From positions 27,876,488-27,940,487 of the forward strand of contig OZ024871.1 in the NCBI GenBank assembly GCA_964017185.1: a stretch of DNA of 64,000 nt. Direction: 5' to 3'. The position numbers and the translations under genes are program-made. The notes under the pieces were generated by a model. That model was not told where the DNA came from. It did not search any database and saw only the letters and a program-made list of their open reading frames with translations. Shown in pieces: positions 1 to 11,430 of this stretch; within the stretch, counting starts at the first letter, position 1; every line of letters starts with the position of its first letter. The stretch is from Rugalucina vietnamica. Taxonomy: Eukaryota; Mollusca; Bivalvia; Lucinida; Lucinidae.

Positions 1-1376
1 CATAAAACTTCAGACCATTTGCCAATTAACTGCAAGTTTTGCCCTTCAAATGACATTTTAACAATTATCCCCATTCAAATGCATGGGGGACCTAAGTTGA
101 CCTTGCCGTAAAATAGGTCAAGGTCACCCAAGGGTCATGATTTATATAAACTTTGTAGAGTTTCATTGCCTGATGCTTCATGCCAAGTTTCAAAATCATA
201 GGCCTTTTGGTTCTGGAGAAGAAGATTTTTGCTATTTATAGCCATGGCGGCCATCTTGGTCATGTGACATTGACCATTTATATAAACTTTCATTCCCACC
301 TCCTAACAATGCTCCTCATAAAGTTTGGCTTTGATTGGCCAAGCAGTTTCAGAGAAGAAGATCTTTGAATATCACTGTAATGTACATGTATATTGCTCCG
401 GGGTGGGGGCAGACAGACCCCTGGGGTCCAAATTTTTTCAGAATCATCAATCTTAAGTCCATTTACCCATTTCCTGCAAGTTTTTCCCTACAAATGAAAT
501 TTTAACACTTTTCCCCATTCAAATGCATGAGCGACCTATGTTGACCTTGCCGTAAAATACGTCAAGGTCATCCCAGGGTCATGATTTATATAAACTTTGT
601 AGAGCTCCAGTCACTGATGCTTCACACCAAGTTTCAAAACCATTGGCCTTCTGGTTCTGGAGAGGAAGATTTTTAAAGGTTTTTTCTATTTATAGCCATG
701 GCAGCCATCTTGGTCATGTGACCTTGACCATTTATATAAACTTTCTTTCCCCCTTCCCAAGGATGCTCCATATGAAGTTTGGCTTTGATTGGCCAAGCGG
801 TTTCAGGGGAGAAGATGTTTCATTATTATGGAAATATACATGTATATAGCCCCGGGGCAGGGGCAGACAACCCCCCAGGGGCTAAAATTTTCCATTAACA
901 TTAATCTTCTGTCCATTTGCCTATTCCCAGTAAGTTTTACCCATTAAATAGCATTTTACCATTTTTTCCCATTCAAATGCATTGGCTACCTAAGTTGACC
1001 TTGCCGTAAAATAGGTCAAGGTCATCCTAGGGTCATGATTTATATAAACTATGATGGGCCTACGTCCTCGATGCTACATACCAAGTTTCGTGGAAATCCG
1101 CCCACTGGTTATGGAGAAGAAGATTTTTAAAGGTTTTTGCTATTTATAGCCATGGCGGCCATCTTGGTCATGTGACCTGGACCATTTATATAAACTTTCG
1201 TTCCCCCTTCCTAAGGATGCTCCACATGAAGTTTGGCTTTGATTGGCCAAGCGGTTTCAAAGGAGAAGATCTTTGAAATTGTGGACGACGGACGACGGAC
1301 GGACGACGACGGACGGACGCCGGAGCATGGGTATACTATAAGCTCACCTGTGAGCCTTCGGCTCAGGTGAGCTAAA
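1..1376. repeat. Tandem array of ~460-bp units with GGACGG tail and terminal hairpin
   Basis: Three diverged units (about 1-419, 420-885, 886-1376) share the same ordered blocks: a Ca 20-bp TTGACCTTGCCGTAAAATA block, a TGATTTATATAAACTTTG block, and a block containing ATGGCGGCCATCTTGGTCA. The array ends in a GGACGACGGACGG-rich stretch and a hairpin at 1341-1373 with arms AGCTCACCTG and CAGGTGAGCT. The same family lies in the opposite orientation at 57684-58975. Short open frames inside are not genes. The class of the parent element is unknown. Confidence 0.85.
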
Positions 1377-1632
1377 AAGCTAAACATGACCAATAGAATT
1401 TAAAATAAATCAGCTATCTATCTTCTAATATTGAGTCGATCAATTTCTGATCACCACCTCAGGTGTGGGGTGGGTGGCAAAATTTATAATTCAGTCAAAG
1501 GGAAAAAACGGTGGCAAAATTTAGAATTTAGTCAAAGGGAAAAACGTTTCAGGTGGGTCATTAAAACTATTTACAAAATATAGATCAGAGCCGTCAGAGG
1601 TATGCAAAAATGCATGCCTCTGGGCCTATGAT
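1377..1632. repeat. AT-rich spacer with a short direct duplication
   Basis: A ~37-bp segment built on GTGGCAAAATTTA and TCAGTCAAAGGGAAAAA occurs twice in a row at about 1472-1550. Nothing else is recognised in this stretch. Confidence 0.5.
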
Positions 1633-2310
1633 TTAAACAGAGGCCTTAAATTCCTCAATGGTCTTGGATGAGACCACTGAAGAAGGGAGACTTTTCCAAA
1701 CCGGAATAGTTCCAATGAAAAATGAATTTTTCAGGGCATCACTATAGGCAAATTATCTAGTGTGTTGTGATTCATGCGATGCCCGAGTACGCCTTAGGTT
1801 GGGTGTCTGGGTCAGGTATTCGTCTTTATCGAGAGATACTGTACCGGAGTATATTGTAGAAGAAGGTTAAGGAGGACCGCTCCCTGCGGGACTCCAGGGA
1901 TGGCCACTCAAGTTCTTCTAGCATATGGAAGAATGGAAAATGAAAATGCATCGAAATTGCTTGCTTTGTTCTTTTTTACTAAAAATTATTAATAATTGAA
2001 CAGATGTTTTAAATTCTATAGCCGACGCTACTGGTGTTCCTCCATCTCCTGCAGGCCAACCTGGCTGCAGTCCTTTGCACCTTCTATACCTCGGCAGTCT
2101 GAGTTTCATTATAGGGATGCCAAATAGGAGATGCATACTCAAGTTGAGGTCGAATCTTAGTATGTCTAGGTGCCAATGCCAAATTGCACCAAAGAAAACC
2201 CAGAGTCTCAGTTGCCTTCCATGTAATTTCAGAAATATGTTGACCCTAATCAACATTGTCTGTGATAGACTGATAGTTAAACCTAGGTATTTAGCGGACT
2301 GAACCTGTTC
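1633..2310 (-). mobile_element. Non-LTR retrotransposon (LINE) fragment, 3' part of the reverse transcriptase ORF
   Basis: Read on the minus strand from about 2310, the translation has the C-terminal landmarks of a LINE endonuclease-RT protein in order: QSAKYLGLTI, then RPQLEYASPIWHPYN, KVQRTAARWACRRWRNTSSV, LEWPSLESRRE, and finally NSFFIGTIPVWKSLPSSVV before a TAA at 1633-1635. The frame is broken several times, and a stretch near 1920-2040 does not align with the family. It is a dead 5'-truncated copy; the CR1/L2/Jockey-like clade is not resolved by eye. Confidence 0.8.
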
Positions 2311-2671
2311 TAATGTTTGCTGATGCAGTGTGTATACTCAATTCCTACTGTATCGCGGTAGCTACTGTATCGTGGCATTTGCATATCACATGAACCTAGC
2401 ACTGAATCTGAGGCACAGCCATCTAATACCACTTTTTGAAAGCGCTCAGAGAGCCATGTGTCGATCATGTCAGCAGATCAATCATCACATCAGTCGTCAA
2501 CAAACCAACGATTACCGATATAAATGGATCATTATTACAATACTACTAGGGAGTTTCTACCATTTCTTTACTTCATGAAAATTGCATAATAAATATAAAA
2601 ATGTAAAACATACTTGCATCCTTATTTGCTCAAACAGCTGTCAAAGTCAACAAGCAAATTCAGAGAATTTA
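2311..2671. other. Unannotated spacer
   Basis: AT-rich sequence between a LINE remnant and an inverted-repeat element. It contains short frames without protein-like composition. Nothing is recognised. Confidence 0.4.
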
Positions 2672-4347
2672 TGTCCCCCGCCTTGATAGTTTAGTTACAC
2701 AAATATAATCTTAGAATAACATATATCCAAACCACATACACTTTCTTAGTGTATGGGTAAATGCCTGAAAAATGACTTCAGTTCAAATTTCAAAAAAAGT
2801 GACAAAAATGAAAGTGAGGATTACATCCAAACCACATGCATATCTTTAAAGTATGGTCAAGACATCTGTAAAGTTTCAAAAGAATCCGAATATAACTGTA
2901 GGAGAAGTTGTTTGCACAAGGGACCCACTGTCCATTCACTTTCATTGTGTAAATGTTGAAAAAGTGAGTAAGTTGAAATTGCGAAAAAAGTGTCAAAAAT
3001 TAATCTGAGGATTATATCCAAACCACATGCAAATCTTCAAAGCATGGTCAAAACATCTGTAAAGTATCAAAAGAATCTGAATATAACTGTAGGAGTTGCT
3101 TGCACAAGGTACCCACTGTCCATTCACTTTCATTGTCAAAATGTCAGAAATAATGACTAAGTTAAAATTGCGAAAAAAGTGTCAAAAATTAATCTGAGGA
3201 TTATATCCAAATCACATGCATATCTTCAAAGCATGGTCAAGACATATGTAAAGTTTCAAAAGAATCTGAATATAACTGTAGGAGGAGTTGCTTGCACAAG
3301 GTACCCACTGTCCATTCACTTACATTGTCAAAATGTCAGAAAAAATGACTAAGTTAAAATTGCAAAAAAGTGTCAAAAATTAATCCGAGGAGGATTATAT
3401 CCAAACCACATGCACACATCTTCAAAGCATCGTCAAGACATCTGTAAAGTTTCAAATGAATTGGAATAAAACTGTAGGAGGAGTTGCTTGCACAAGGCAG
3501 GGATTTTTTTCGGGTGTCTCAGGGGCCGAAATAAGGCCCCATTCCCAATGGAATTTAGGTGACTTTTTTCCCAATTTGGAGAAAAAAAAATCCCAATCAC
3601 AAGAGAAAATAATTTTCAAAAGTTTCATACTTTGTTGAATTCAAACTCTACTGTTAGAAATGATGTTTAAATTTGAACTTCCTGATTTTCAATAAAATAT
3701 CTTCTAATTAACTATGTCAGAGGAAAATTTCATTGACTTTGAATGCTATGAAAATTTCCCAAATTTAGTATTTACATCGCTAATTTTCCCAATCTGAAAG
3801 GCCCTAGGGCCCCAGTGATTTTTTTCAGCATTTTGGGAACGGTACCAGTACCGGTTCAATTGGGAAAAATAGCCTAATTTTACCGTCAATTGGGAAAATC
3901 GGCGACATTTATCTTCGAAATGGTAAAAATATCATGATAAGTGTTACAGTGATTTGTTTTCTAAAAGTAAACAACATATGACTGAGATGCATGAAAATTG
4001 GCTTTATTCCATGTCAGAAATATCAGATTAATTGACTTATTGGTGCTTTTAACAGTACATTTATAAATTATGGTTGCAGTTGTCAGTGTGTTTGGGAAAC
4101 TTTTCAGATTGGGAATTTTGAACAATGCATTTGGGAAAAAAAGATACTTTTTGCCATTGGGAACGACTCCTAAAACCGGAGTCGGTTTTATAGCGAAAAA
4201 AATCACTGGGCCCCTTCCCAAAATTGCCAAGAAAATCCCTGCAAGGTACATACTCCTAAAGGGGGACGGAAGGACGGACGGACAGATGGACGGATGGAAT
4301 GACGGAAAGCCATGTCCCTCCGCTTTTCTTCGAAAAGGCGGGGGACA
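2672..4347. mobile_element. Composite element with 13-bp terminal inverted repeats and an internal ~190-bp tandem array
   Basis: The ends are TGTCCCCCGCCTT (2672-2684) and its exact reverse complement AAGGCGGGGGACA (4335-4347). Inside are about four direct units of ~190 bp (2727-3497), each containing CCAAACCACATGCA, CTGTAAAGTTTCAAAAGAAT and CACAAGGTACCCACTGTCC blocks, followed by a GGACGG-rich tail. The last unit is split by a separate insertion (3498-4241). No transposase is visible, so it is a non-autonomous element or a satellite carried by one. Confidence 0.7.
3498..4241. mobile_element. Non-autonomous TIR element nested in the ~190-bp array
   Basis: The ends are CAGGGATTTTTTTC and GAAAATCCCTG, flanked on both sides by CAAGG (3493-3497 and 4242-4246). 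CAAGG occurs once, followed by TACC, in intact array units (CACAAGGTACC), so the insertion site can be reconstructed. The interior repeats AATTGGGAAAA-type blocks, and a second terminus-like motif near 3819 (GTGATTTTTTTCAGC) suggests an older copy inside. Superfamily unknown. Confidence 0.65.
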
Positions 4348-4359
4348 ATAAACTTTCTT

Positions 4360-4470
4360 TTAAATCAATAATTATTCATCTTGCTGACTGCTTATGTTGT
4401 AAAAATTAAGGGACTTGAGTTCCAGTTTAGCGGTCTTCCAGTTTAGCAGTCCCCAGTAATTGACTAAAAG
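4360..4470. other. Putative left end of the Merlin region
   Basis: This stretch contains TTCCAGTTTAGCGGTC at about 4420-4435 and a second CCAGTTTAGC nearby. A near reverse complement, GGGACCGCTAAACTGGAA, lies at about 8912-8929. These could be the ends of a larger element around the transposase, but no target duplication is evident. Confidence 0.25.
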
Positions 4471-4599
4471 GCGCGCTTTGCGCGCATTAGAGTGCGTGAA
4501 GCGCACCATGAGAGTGCGTGAAGCGCACCATGGACGACCGAAGGTCGTCGCGTGCTTCGCACGCAAGATACTATATACAGAGACACGCGACAGCGTGTC
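4471..4599. repeat. Array of six small GC-rich hairpins
   Basis: Six short perfect or near-perfect hairpins follow one another: GCGCGC-TTT-GCGCGC (4471-4485), GTGCG-TGAAG-CGCAC (4492-4506) and again (4514-4528), GACGACC-GAA-GGTCGTC (about 4533-4549), GCGTGC-TTC-GCACGC (4550-4564), and GACACGC-GACA-GCGTGTC (4582-4599). They lie ~250 bp upstream of the transposase frame in otherwise AT-rich DNA. Confidence 0.7.
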
Positions 4600-4850
4600 G
4601 ATCTCCTTAAAAAGGCAACAAAACGCAAAAATAAGCACAAAAATGAATTCGCCGTGCGATTTTATGTTAATACCTTTGGTATGAAATACCGAAATGTATT
4701 AATTCTGTTATTCGTCTTTATATATCAAAAAAATCCGTTCAGTGGTGTCCAGTTTCGGGAGGTTAATCAAGCACGCGCACAGTTTCCAATGTAAACAAAG
4801 AGCTGTCAAAAGCGTTTCATTGAGAAAAAAAGTCAAAAAAAGCTGTCTAA

Positions 4851-5900
4851 ATGCCTCTCAGGCTGAGAAATCTGTTTAAGATTGCAGAAAATATTGAAAG
4901 TCTCATAAATTGGTTGTTCCAGTTAGGTCTGGTTCTTCAGTTAGGTGGTGTTTTGTGTAAATTTTGTGAAAAGGGTCGTTTTGGTCTGAGAAAGGACGCA
5001 TCGTTCAGTACAGACCAGTGTTGCTGGCGGTGTTCAAACAAAGCATGCGGCAAGAAGGTATTAATAAGGCAAGGCTCATGGTTCTCAAATAGTAATCTGT
5101 CCCTCGAGACTATAGTTCTTCTAACTTACTTCTGGGTTTACAGGGCGGAACAGGAGTTTGTCAAGCACGAGTTAGGAATTTCCCACACAACAATCGTGGA
5201 CTGGTATAATTTTTCAAGAGAAGTGTGCATCTCTATTCTAGAAAGATTCAGTGAACGGATTGGGGGTCCAGGGAAAGTTGTTGAGATTGATGAGTCTTAA
5301 TTTGGAAAAAGGAAGTTTCACAGAGGGAGAAGAGTGGACGGAGTTTGGGTTTTTGGGGGAATCGAAAGAGAGACCAAAAAGTGTTTTTTCAAGTGTGTAG
5401 CTGACAGAACAGCCAATACCCTAGTGTCCATCATTAAGGAAAACATCTTGCCTGGTACCACAATTTATTCAGACTGTTGGAAAGCATACAGCTCCCTTAA
5501 CAGCGAAGGCTTCTCACACCTCACTGTCAACCACTCAGTCAATTTCGTTGACCCTGAGACAGGCACCCACACAAATACGATTGAAAGTACCTGGAGGGCT
5601 TTGAAGAAATCACTGCCAAAAAACGGAACTACAAATGACCTGTATGATACCTATTTCGCTCAGTACTGCGTCAGAAAACAATTTCTAATTGACAGAGAAG
5701 ACCCATTCCTAGAATTCCTTCAATTAATTAAGCAAGTGTATAACCCAAAGTTTGAACCAACTCAGGAAGAAATAGAGACATACAGAAAAAGAAAAGAAGA
5801 GAAAAAGACTGAAGTAGCACCACCCAAAAAACAAAGAATCCCACTTTCCAGCCTTCAAATAAACACATCAACTTCGAGCGCCGATGACTTCCAGATGTAA
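4851..5900 (+). pseudogene. Merlin-type (IS1595/ISXO2-like) DDE transposase with one nonsense codon
   Basis: One frame of 349 codons is open apart from a single TAA at 5298-5300. The N-terminal third has a zinc ribbon (CKFC near residue 42, later WRCSNKACGKK). The DDE core follows: EIDES just before the stop, FGKRKFHRGRR just after it, TTIYSDCWKAY as the second acid, and THTNTIESTWRALKKSLP with the third acid. The C-terminus is a basic KRKEEKK tail. IS1595-family and Merlin proteins normally have DESKFGKRK here, so the stop is most simply a Lys codon AAA changed to TAA. The rest looks unbroken, which implies recent death or capture. Flanking short frames are not genes. This is a plain DNA transposon, not a host gene. 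Confidence 0.88.
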
Positions 5901-6530
5901 ACATGGTAAAGGTAAGTCTTTTTAATCTTGTTTAATTTAAAGGTAAGTCTTCAGTTTTCACTACTTCTCATGTTTGCAAATCTTCCTCGCCCCCACAACC
6001 CCGTTGAAATGCTGTTTGTTTGGATTTGAAACAGCATGTCGCTCTGAAATAGGACGCGCGGTAGCCTTGAAAGAAATTGGACGGAAACGTAATGGCGGCC
6101 ATTTTCGTTGCGAATGTTTACAGGTGCGCGTAGTTGTAGATTTTGTAAGACGGGAATGACATGTTAACTCTTTCATTACAAAAGAGTAGATTTTTCAATA
6201 TTGCTGATGTGTCACTAAAAAACTTTATGTGACTATTGAAGAAAACATACCAATCTACAATATTGACTGTTTAAAATCACTCCAGTGTGACTAGATCGCT
6301 GAGTACTCCATTGTCACCATTTTTTACACAGTATTTTCATATTTCAGTCAGCCATTGTTCTCAGTTAACACATGTGCAAACTGACCTTCTGTGTAAGTTC
6401 AGTGAACTACAGTGTATGCCCATTGATGATTTTAAAAAAAGAAAAAAAAAATGGATAATCCAATAGCAACATATGACAGACACATTAAGCAGGACCCTTT
6501 TATTTTGCTTGCTTTGGCTTACTGAAACTT
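5901..6530. other. 3' flank of the transposase, no gene seen
   Basis: It contains a short duplicated AAAGGTAAGTCTT (near 5908 and 5940) and a CpG-richer patch at about 6040-6150 with an AATGGCGGCCATTTT motif. No exon or terminal repeat is convincingly seen. Confidence 0.35.
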
Positions 6531-6888
6531 AAATACCGTATTCGTACTAATTAGCGCACAGTGCGCTTAACTTTTCAAAATTACTAAAAGTTGAGGTAAG
6601 AAACACACACTAAGAACGAAAATAACACATCAAAATGCTGAAATAACCATGTCATATCTTTCAATGGTGATTTTGGTGATGTCAATAAGTGTTCAAATTG
6701 TTTGCAAAGTAGTTTATGATCATTTACTGTTCAGTTTTAATGCATCATATGCGTTAACATTGTGTAGAATTGGTGTAAAATAACAATTTACTACTGGCGC
6801 AGTGTGTGCTTATGCACATGTTTTTCGGAAACAACCAGGGTGTGTGCCTATTGGAGCATGTGCGCTAATTAGAACCAATATAGTATTT
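6531..6888. mobile_element. MITE with ~28-bp terminal inverted repeats
   Basis: The left end reads AAATACCGTATTCGTACTAA then TTAGCGCACA. The reverse complement of the right end (6861-6888) reads AAATACTATATTGGTTCTAA then TTAGCGCACA, so the ends match with few differences. The ~358-bp body is AT-rich and non-coding. Confidence 0.75.
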
Positions 6889-8470
6889 CTTAAGTTATTT
6901 TTCAATGGACAAGACATATGCTGATTCCTTTTTGAATGGCCTATATGCTAGGGCCTTAAAGTTTCATGGAATAAGAATGCCTTGTGAAAAGATTGTTGAC
7001 ATGTATATTTTTCTGTCAGTAAATATAACTCTTTGCTGAATTATGCCCCTTTGATTATTATAATCTTGTGTGCAAGATATCTATAAACATAAAAAAGAAG
7101 AAAAAAAAAAAGATTGTTTGTTTCTTTGAATTGATGCTGAATGTCCCAGTCAACAGTTTTGGACATGTCGAGATATTGCCTCCATTTTAATCAACTTTTA
7201 TCCAAAAAAAAGGTAATGACATCCAAAAAAAAATGTTTCAAAATATAATGACCGTAAAGCAATAACAATGCTTACATGTATAGCAGTATGTGTGTATTGA
7301 GAATATGTTGGTCAGGATGGTAGATATATAGGGGTGCTTGCACCTCCGCCATTAGCAACTGCGATATGGTCATAGAGCTGCAGACCAGCATATCCTATAA
7401 TGGCTTTTTGATGAAACCTATAAATAAGGCTTTTTCAGGGGTGCGTTTCTTTACCAGAATGGACCGGAATGAGCATTTTTAAGGGAATGGACATGCTATG
7501 GATTTTGGTGCTTTAAATATATGTTACTTGCAGAAAAAACATACTTCTGTAGTCATATAGATAGTTTGCCCAAGATGTAATCCAACCAAGTATAGCAAAA
7601 TTGACTTCCCAGGGTGGTAAAGTTAGCTCATTGGCGGGGACTGTGTTGTGGCTACTGTTCAGAGGTTTATTTGATTAAAATATAGAGAGATCACCAGTGT
7701 TTGTTATACAGCAAGACAGAGGTGAACATAAATAGAAATTAGTAAAATGTGCTGGTACTGTAGCAGTGACCTAGCACCTGACATAGGCTACCACATCGAA
7801 CAAACTCTACTTAAACCACACGATTCTCGAAGTAATGACTGTCTTTCCCCAAAAACCTAATAAAAAGTACTCCAGGACACATATAAATGTCCATTCCGGT
7901 AGTCCATTCCTGTAATCAGGCCCCTTCTGGTACCGGGAGGCAACACTTGTTCAGGAAGACTGGGAACTGACACCCCAAACACCAACATTTTACTGCAACA
8001 GCCATTACCTAATATTTATTTGAAGGCTAACACCCTTGCTAGAGGCAAACAGTGTTTATCTGGGTACAGTGGCAGATTAAGAGGGGGTTTGCTAGGAAGA
8101 ACCCTCCTCTGGGACCAACTTATTTCATTTTCATGGGTCAATTGAGGGCTAAGCAGATAAAAAGGAGACCCCCCCCCCACCCCATTGGAGACTTTGAACC
8201 CCCCTCCAGAAATCTTTTTCCTTCTTTATTTTTCTTCAGATACTGAGTTGATCAATTTCTGACATAAATCACCTTCATCCACCCTAAGGTGGGATTGCAC
8301 CGTTAGGTAAATTAAAATGTATGTTCTGTTCAAATACCAAAACAGAGTCGTTGGGGCGACTTGACTTGCCCAAGATATAAATTAAGCAAAATATACTCTG
8401 CAAGTAAACAAGTCAGTTTATGTGTGTATACAACACACAATAAAAATGTATTGATTGGAATGCCGTGTTA
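6889..8470. other. Spacer with small repeat scraps
   Basis: The only recognisable piece is the 3' tail of an Arg-type tRNA SINE on the minus strand near 7135-7185 (GTCCCAGTCAACAGTTTT). ACCAGAATGGACCGGAATG near 7455 and a related ACATTCCGGT-type segment near 7890 may be ends of a degraded element. No gene is recognised. Confidence 0.4.
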
Positions 8471-8542
8471 TTCATTGTTACATGTATGTTGTGGTGAACA
8501 CTTATTGTATACCAAATAAAATATTCTATTCTATTCTATGCT
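8471..8542 (+). mobile_element. Possible LINE 3' end with ATTCT tail
   Basis: ATACCAAATAAAAT followed by ATTCTATTCTATTCTATG resembles the short-repeat tails of CR1/L2-type LINEs. No reverse transcriptase sequence precedes it in this window, so it is at most a severely 5'-truncated copy. Confidence 0.35.
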
Positions 8543-9600
8543 ACCAGTTTTTGTGGTGCAAAATTTCGGTGATGTACTGTATACCAAAATGTCACATGAC
8601 ATCATGCACATGGATTTGCTGATTTCTGTTGGATGAACAAGTAAACAACTGGAAATTTTACTAATTATCACTGTTTTTGGTGGAATACTGTGTAATTTGA
8701 TAGTGCCATGAATGGAATAATATGAATATACAGTGACATCATGTGATCATGCTGTTTTGACATCCAAATGGTAAAATTTTGTAATTGACTTTTATAGCCA
8801 TGGCTTCAACTAGAACCGATAGCATGTAGTGAATACGAAATTGATCGGTTCTTTTTCTAGAACTAAGGTGCGCGTAGCAACACCACACATGCGCATAGGA
8901 ATATTTCCCGGGACCGCTAAACTGGAATCTATCCATTACTTCTTTTTGCTCTGCAACTAAATATAATGATGACCGTAATTACTCACAAACCCAGGAATTT
9001 TCCTGAAAAATTGAAAGTCATCATCACAATCGTGAATATTTTTGAGCTTTTCAAGAAATGAAGACACCAAATCTAATTTAGAGTGGCAGAACTTCTTTTA
9101 CTGATTATTTTTGTTAAATGGGTAAAACAAAAGACGTACAATAGACTTATTTCTCGACATTATTTCTGTTTTTCTCTTTGTTCGTCTGCAAATGTCAACG
9201 CTAAACCACCATCTTGAAAATCATTACTTCCGGAAATGTATTTCCGGTCGACTAAAATCCGGTATCTCTGTGGTCTCACTAGAAAGCGGCAAAGGTGATT
9301 ATTGGGGTTCACATTTTTGGCGCTGTCGACCTTGTCTACCTAAAAAGAAGAAGATCGCACATGTGCTAAAAATGAAGTGGATATTGAAATCCAGGTCAAA
9401 CGTGAAAGTAAGCCAGGAACTGCCTTGTCTTGTCTTGTCTGTAGTATATTCCACCTATCGTTTCAGGAGCACCGCCAGGTAGGGCGTAAAGTTCCTCAAT
9501 CGGTTAAAAGTTCTAAATTCTACTTCTGGGAAACTATGTACAATGTTATTGGAGGTGGAGGTTTGCATCCCTCACTCCCGTTCTTTTAATAAGCGCAGTC
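8543..9600. other. Spacer with a CpG-richer patch
   Basis: Mostly AT-rich. Around 9200-9260 there are close ETS-type motifs (ACTTCCGGAAAT, TTTCCGGT, ATCCGGT) within a GC-richer stretch that runs to about 9480. This is compatible with a promoter or 5'UTR, for example of the lipase whose first exon is missing, but no coding exon can be tied to it. Confidence 0.25.
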
Positions 9601-9616
9601 TCTTTAGATGAACTTT

Positions 9617-9671
9617 GTAAAAAAAAAAAAAAAAAAACAAAAAAAAAAAAAACAAAAAAAAAAAAAAAAAC
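9617..9671. repeat. A-rich simple repeat
   Basis: Poly-A runs broken by single C bases. Confidence 0.9.
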
Positions 9672-9879
9672 ACTGCCACATTCTTGTTATTCTTGTTGTT
9701 GGTGTGTCCCATATGTAAATAAATGTTCCTTATTAACTATGAACCATCCACTAGTAAACGATCATTATTAACAACAGCATGCCATATACGATAGGAACAA
9801 TTGATAGAAAAAGCAGCTACTCCTCAAAAGACGGTCATTCAGATGCCTCATCTTAACCATATAGGCGTATTTACCAAAT

Positions 9880-9955
9880 ATAAATAAATAAATAAATAGA
9901 TAAATAAATAAATAAAATAATTAATTAATTAAATTAATTAATTAATTAATAAAAA
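9880..9955. repeat. AAAT/TTAA simple repeat
   Basis: Runs of AAAT grading into AATT units. Confidence 0.9.
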
Positions 9956-10066
9956 CACGGGTATCTGAAGTTCCATTTCAGTCCACCAGAACACACATGA
10001 AAAACAATATAGACGCTTGGAAATTGAGAAACATTGATTGTGAATTTAAAACTTCAAATTAGCTGG

Positions 10067-10070
<4 letters not shown>

Positions 10071-10157
<87 letters not shown>

Positions 10158-10171
10158 AGAAAAAAAAAACA

Positions 10172-10216
<45 letters not shown>
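10071..10216. repeat. (CA)n and poly-A compound microsatellite
   Basis: A CA run, a long A tract, a second CA run, then another A tract. Apparent poly-Lys/Phe frames here are artefacts of low complexity. Confidence 0.95.
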
Positions 10217-10447
10217 AACTGAAAACGTCACCAAAATGAGAAACTGAAGGATCTATAACTACAACAGAACTATCGCCTTGGGAAGACCAGTAGTGATTAA
10301 AAAATGTTGAATCAAAACTATGCCGATCACCCGGCATGCAAGCAAAGAGCACACCAATCCAGCGAATGCAATTCAACATTAGATACGCATTTAAGCCCAT
10401 TATCAGGTAATTTTATATAACTGACCGTTGAAGCTATTTGTTTCATG

Positions 10448-10625
10448 TTTAGGTGTAGTCTAGATTTTTGTGCTGTGCACCTTCTATGTGCGCGTATTGC
10501 GTGTATATTTAGTAAAGTTTAGGTAACTGAATGGTCACCTTTAGGGTTATAGCTGCTCAATCTGCTTACATTATGTTGTCTTTGTATCAGTCTCTTCTTG
10601 ACCAATTTTGGTGTTTTCCACCTCA
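10448..10625 (+). repeat. Repeat family C, copy 1
   Basis: It shares GTGCTGT, GTTTAGGTAACTGA, GGTCACCT and AGCTGCTCA blocks, in the same order, with 42296-42522. The other copies (44885-45112 and 49478-49690) are on the minus strand. Ends are not resolved. Confidence 0.65.
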
Positions 10626-10631
10626 GGTTTA

Positions 10632-11237
10632 AAACAGCAGTCACACATTAGCGTATAACCCAAACGCGCGCCGGGTGTATAAAAAAATCTCAACACGCTG
10701 AAGATTTTGGACGTATGAAAATTAATTTGTTCCTTCAACTCGCTTTAGCAGTCACACATTAATTAGCGCGTGACTGAGGCGTGTGCCGGACGTATAAAAA
10801 TCTCAAAGTTTTGGAGTCCGAAACACGCTATAAGCACGCGCTACAGGCGCGCAGCAAACATTCAGCTCGCGTCTCACGCACGCTTTGGGTACGCTACTGA
10901 AGCAATATCTCATAAAATCGGAACACGCATGTAGCGTACACTGACGTGCCTAAAACGTGCACCGAACGCGTTCAAAACGTATTCAACGCCCCTGTAACGC
11001 GCGTGGAATTTATAAGACAAACGACCGGGACACGCCGATCTTCTAGAAAAAATTTTAGCATGTTTTAAAAAAATTGAACCCAACGACGTATACCAAGCGT
11101 ACACCAATCGTACAAAACGCACATGTAACGCGTTTCTAACGTGTCTCCGACGTGCTCTTGGCGTATGTTGAATTCTACATTTTTGTCAACACGCCCGGTG
11201 CGCGTTTGGCTTATACGCTAATGTGTGACTGCTGTTT
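10632..11237. mobile_element. TIR element whose body is made of iterated ACGCG/ACGTG-like motifs
   Basis: The terminal inverted repeats are about 45 bp: the left end starts AAACAGCAGTCACACATTAG, and the right end finishes with the reverse complement CTAATGTGTGACTGCTGTTT. The interior carries many degenerate short words (ACGCGTT, AACGTGC, ACGCGCG, TACGCT) in both orientations. It is strikingly CpG-rich against AT-rich flanks. No coding capacity is visible. Confidence 0.8.
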
Positions 11238-11250
11238 GGGTTGCGAAACT

Positions 11251-11430
11251 GAGCTGGGTTTTTCCAACCATGTCTGACACAAACAAGCCTATAATGTCAC
11301 AGAAGCAGGCTTGAAAATTCGGGTTTAGGAGGAAGAGGAAATGTACTAGCCGTGTAGTGAAAACTAAGGCACTGATCTGCAGCTTTGTTTCCGCCTAAGC
11401 AGATAGTTGGTTTTCTGATGCGGCGGCTCA
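11251..11430 (-). mobile_element. MITE family A copy, central palindrome lost
   Basis: The ends and the block between palindrome and 3' end match family A (AGAAGCAGGCTTGAAAATTC, TTGGTTTTCTGATGCGGCGG). The central palindrome is reduced to GGCACTGATCTGCAGC. Confidence 0.7.

Noticed and set aside
1211-1393. Frame ending with LSRRLTGELIVYPCSG-like peptide
   Set aside because: It is the translated hairpin and GGACGG tail of the ~460-bp repeat, known to produce spurious predicted proteins.
9192-9589. Candidate first exon of the lipase in a CpG-richer patch
   Set aside because: No frame resembles the expected N-terminus (a GRRW-SDDLVFPG-type segment). Only promoter-like ETS motifs are visible.
10034-10400. 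Long poly-Lys and poly-Phe frames
   Set aside because: They are low-complexity translations of CA and A tracts.
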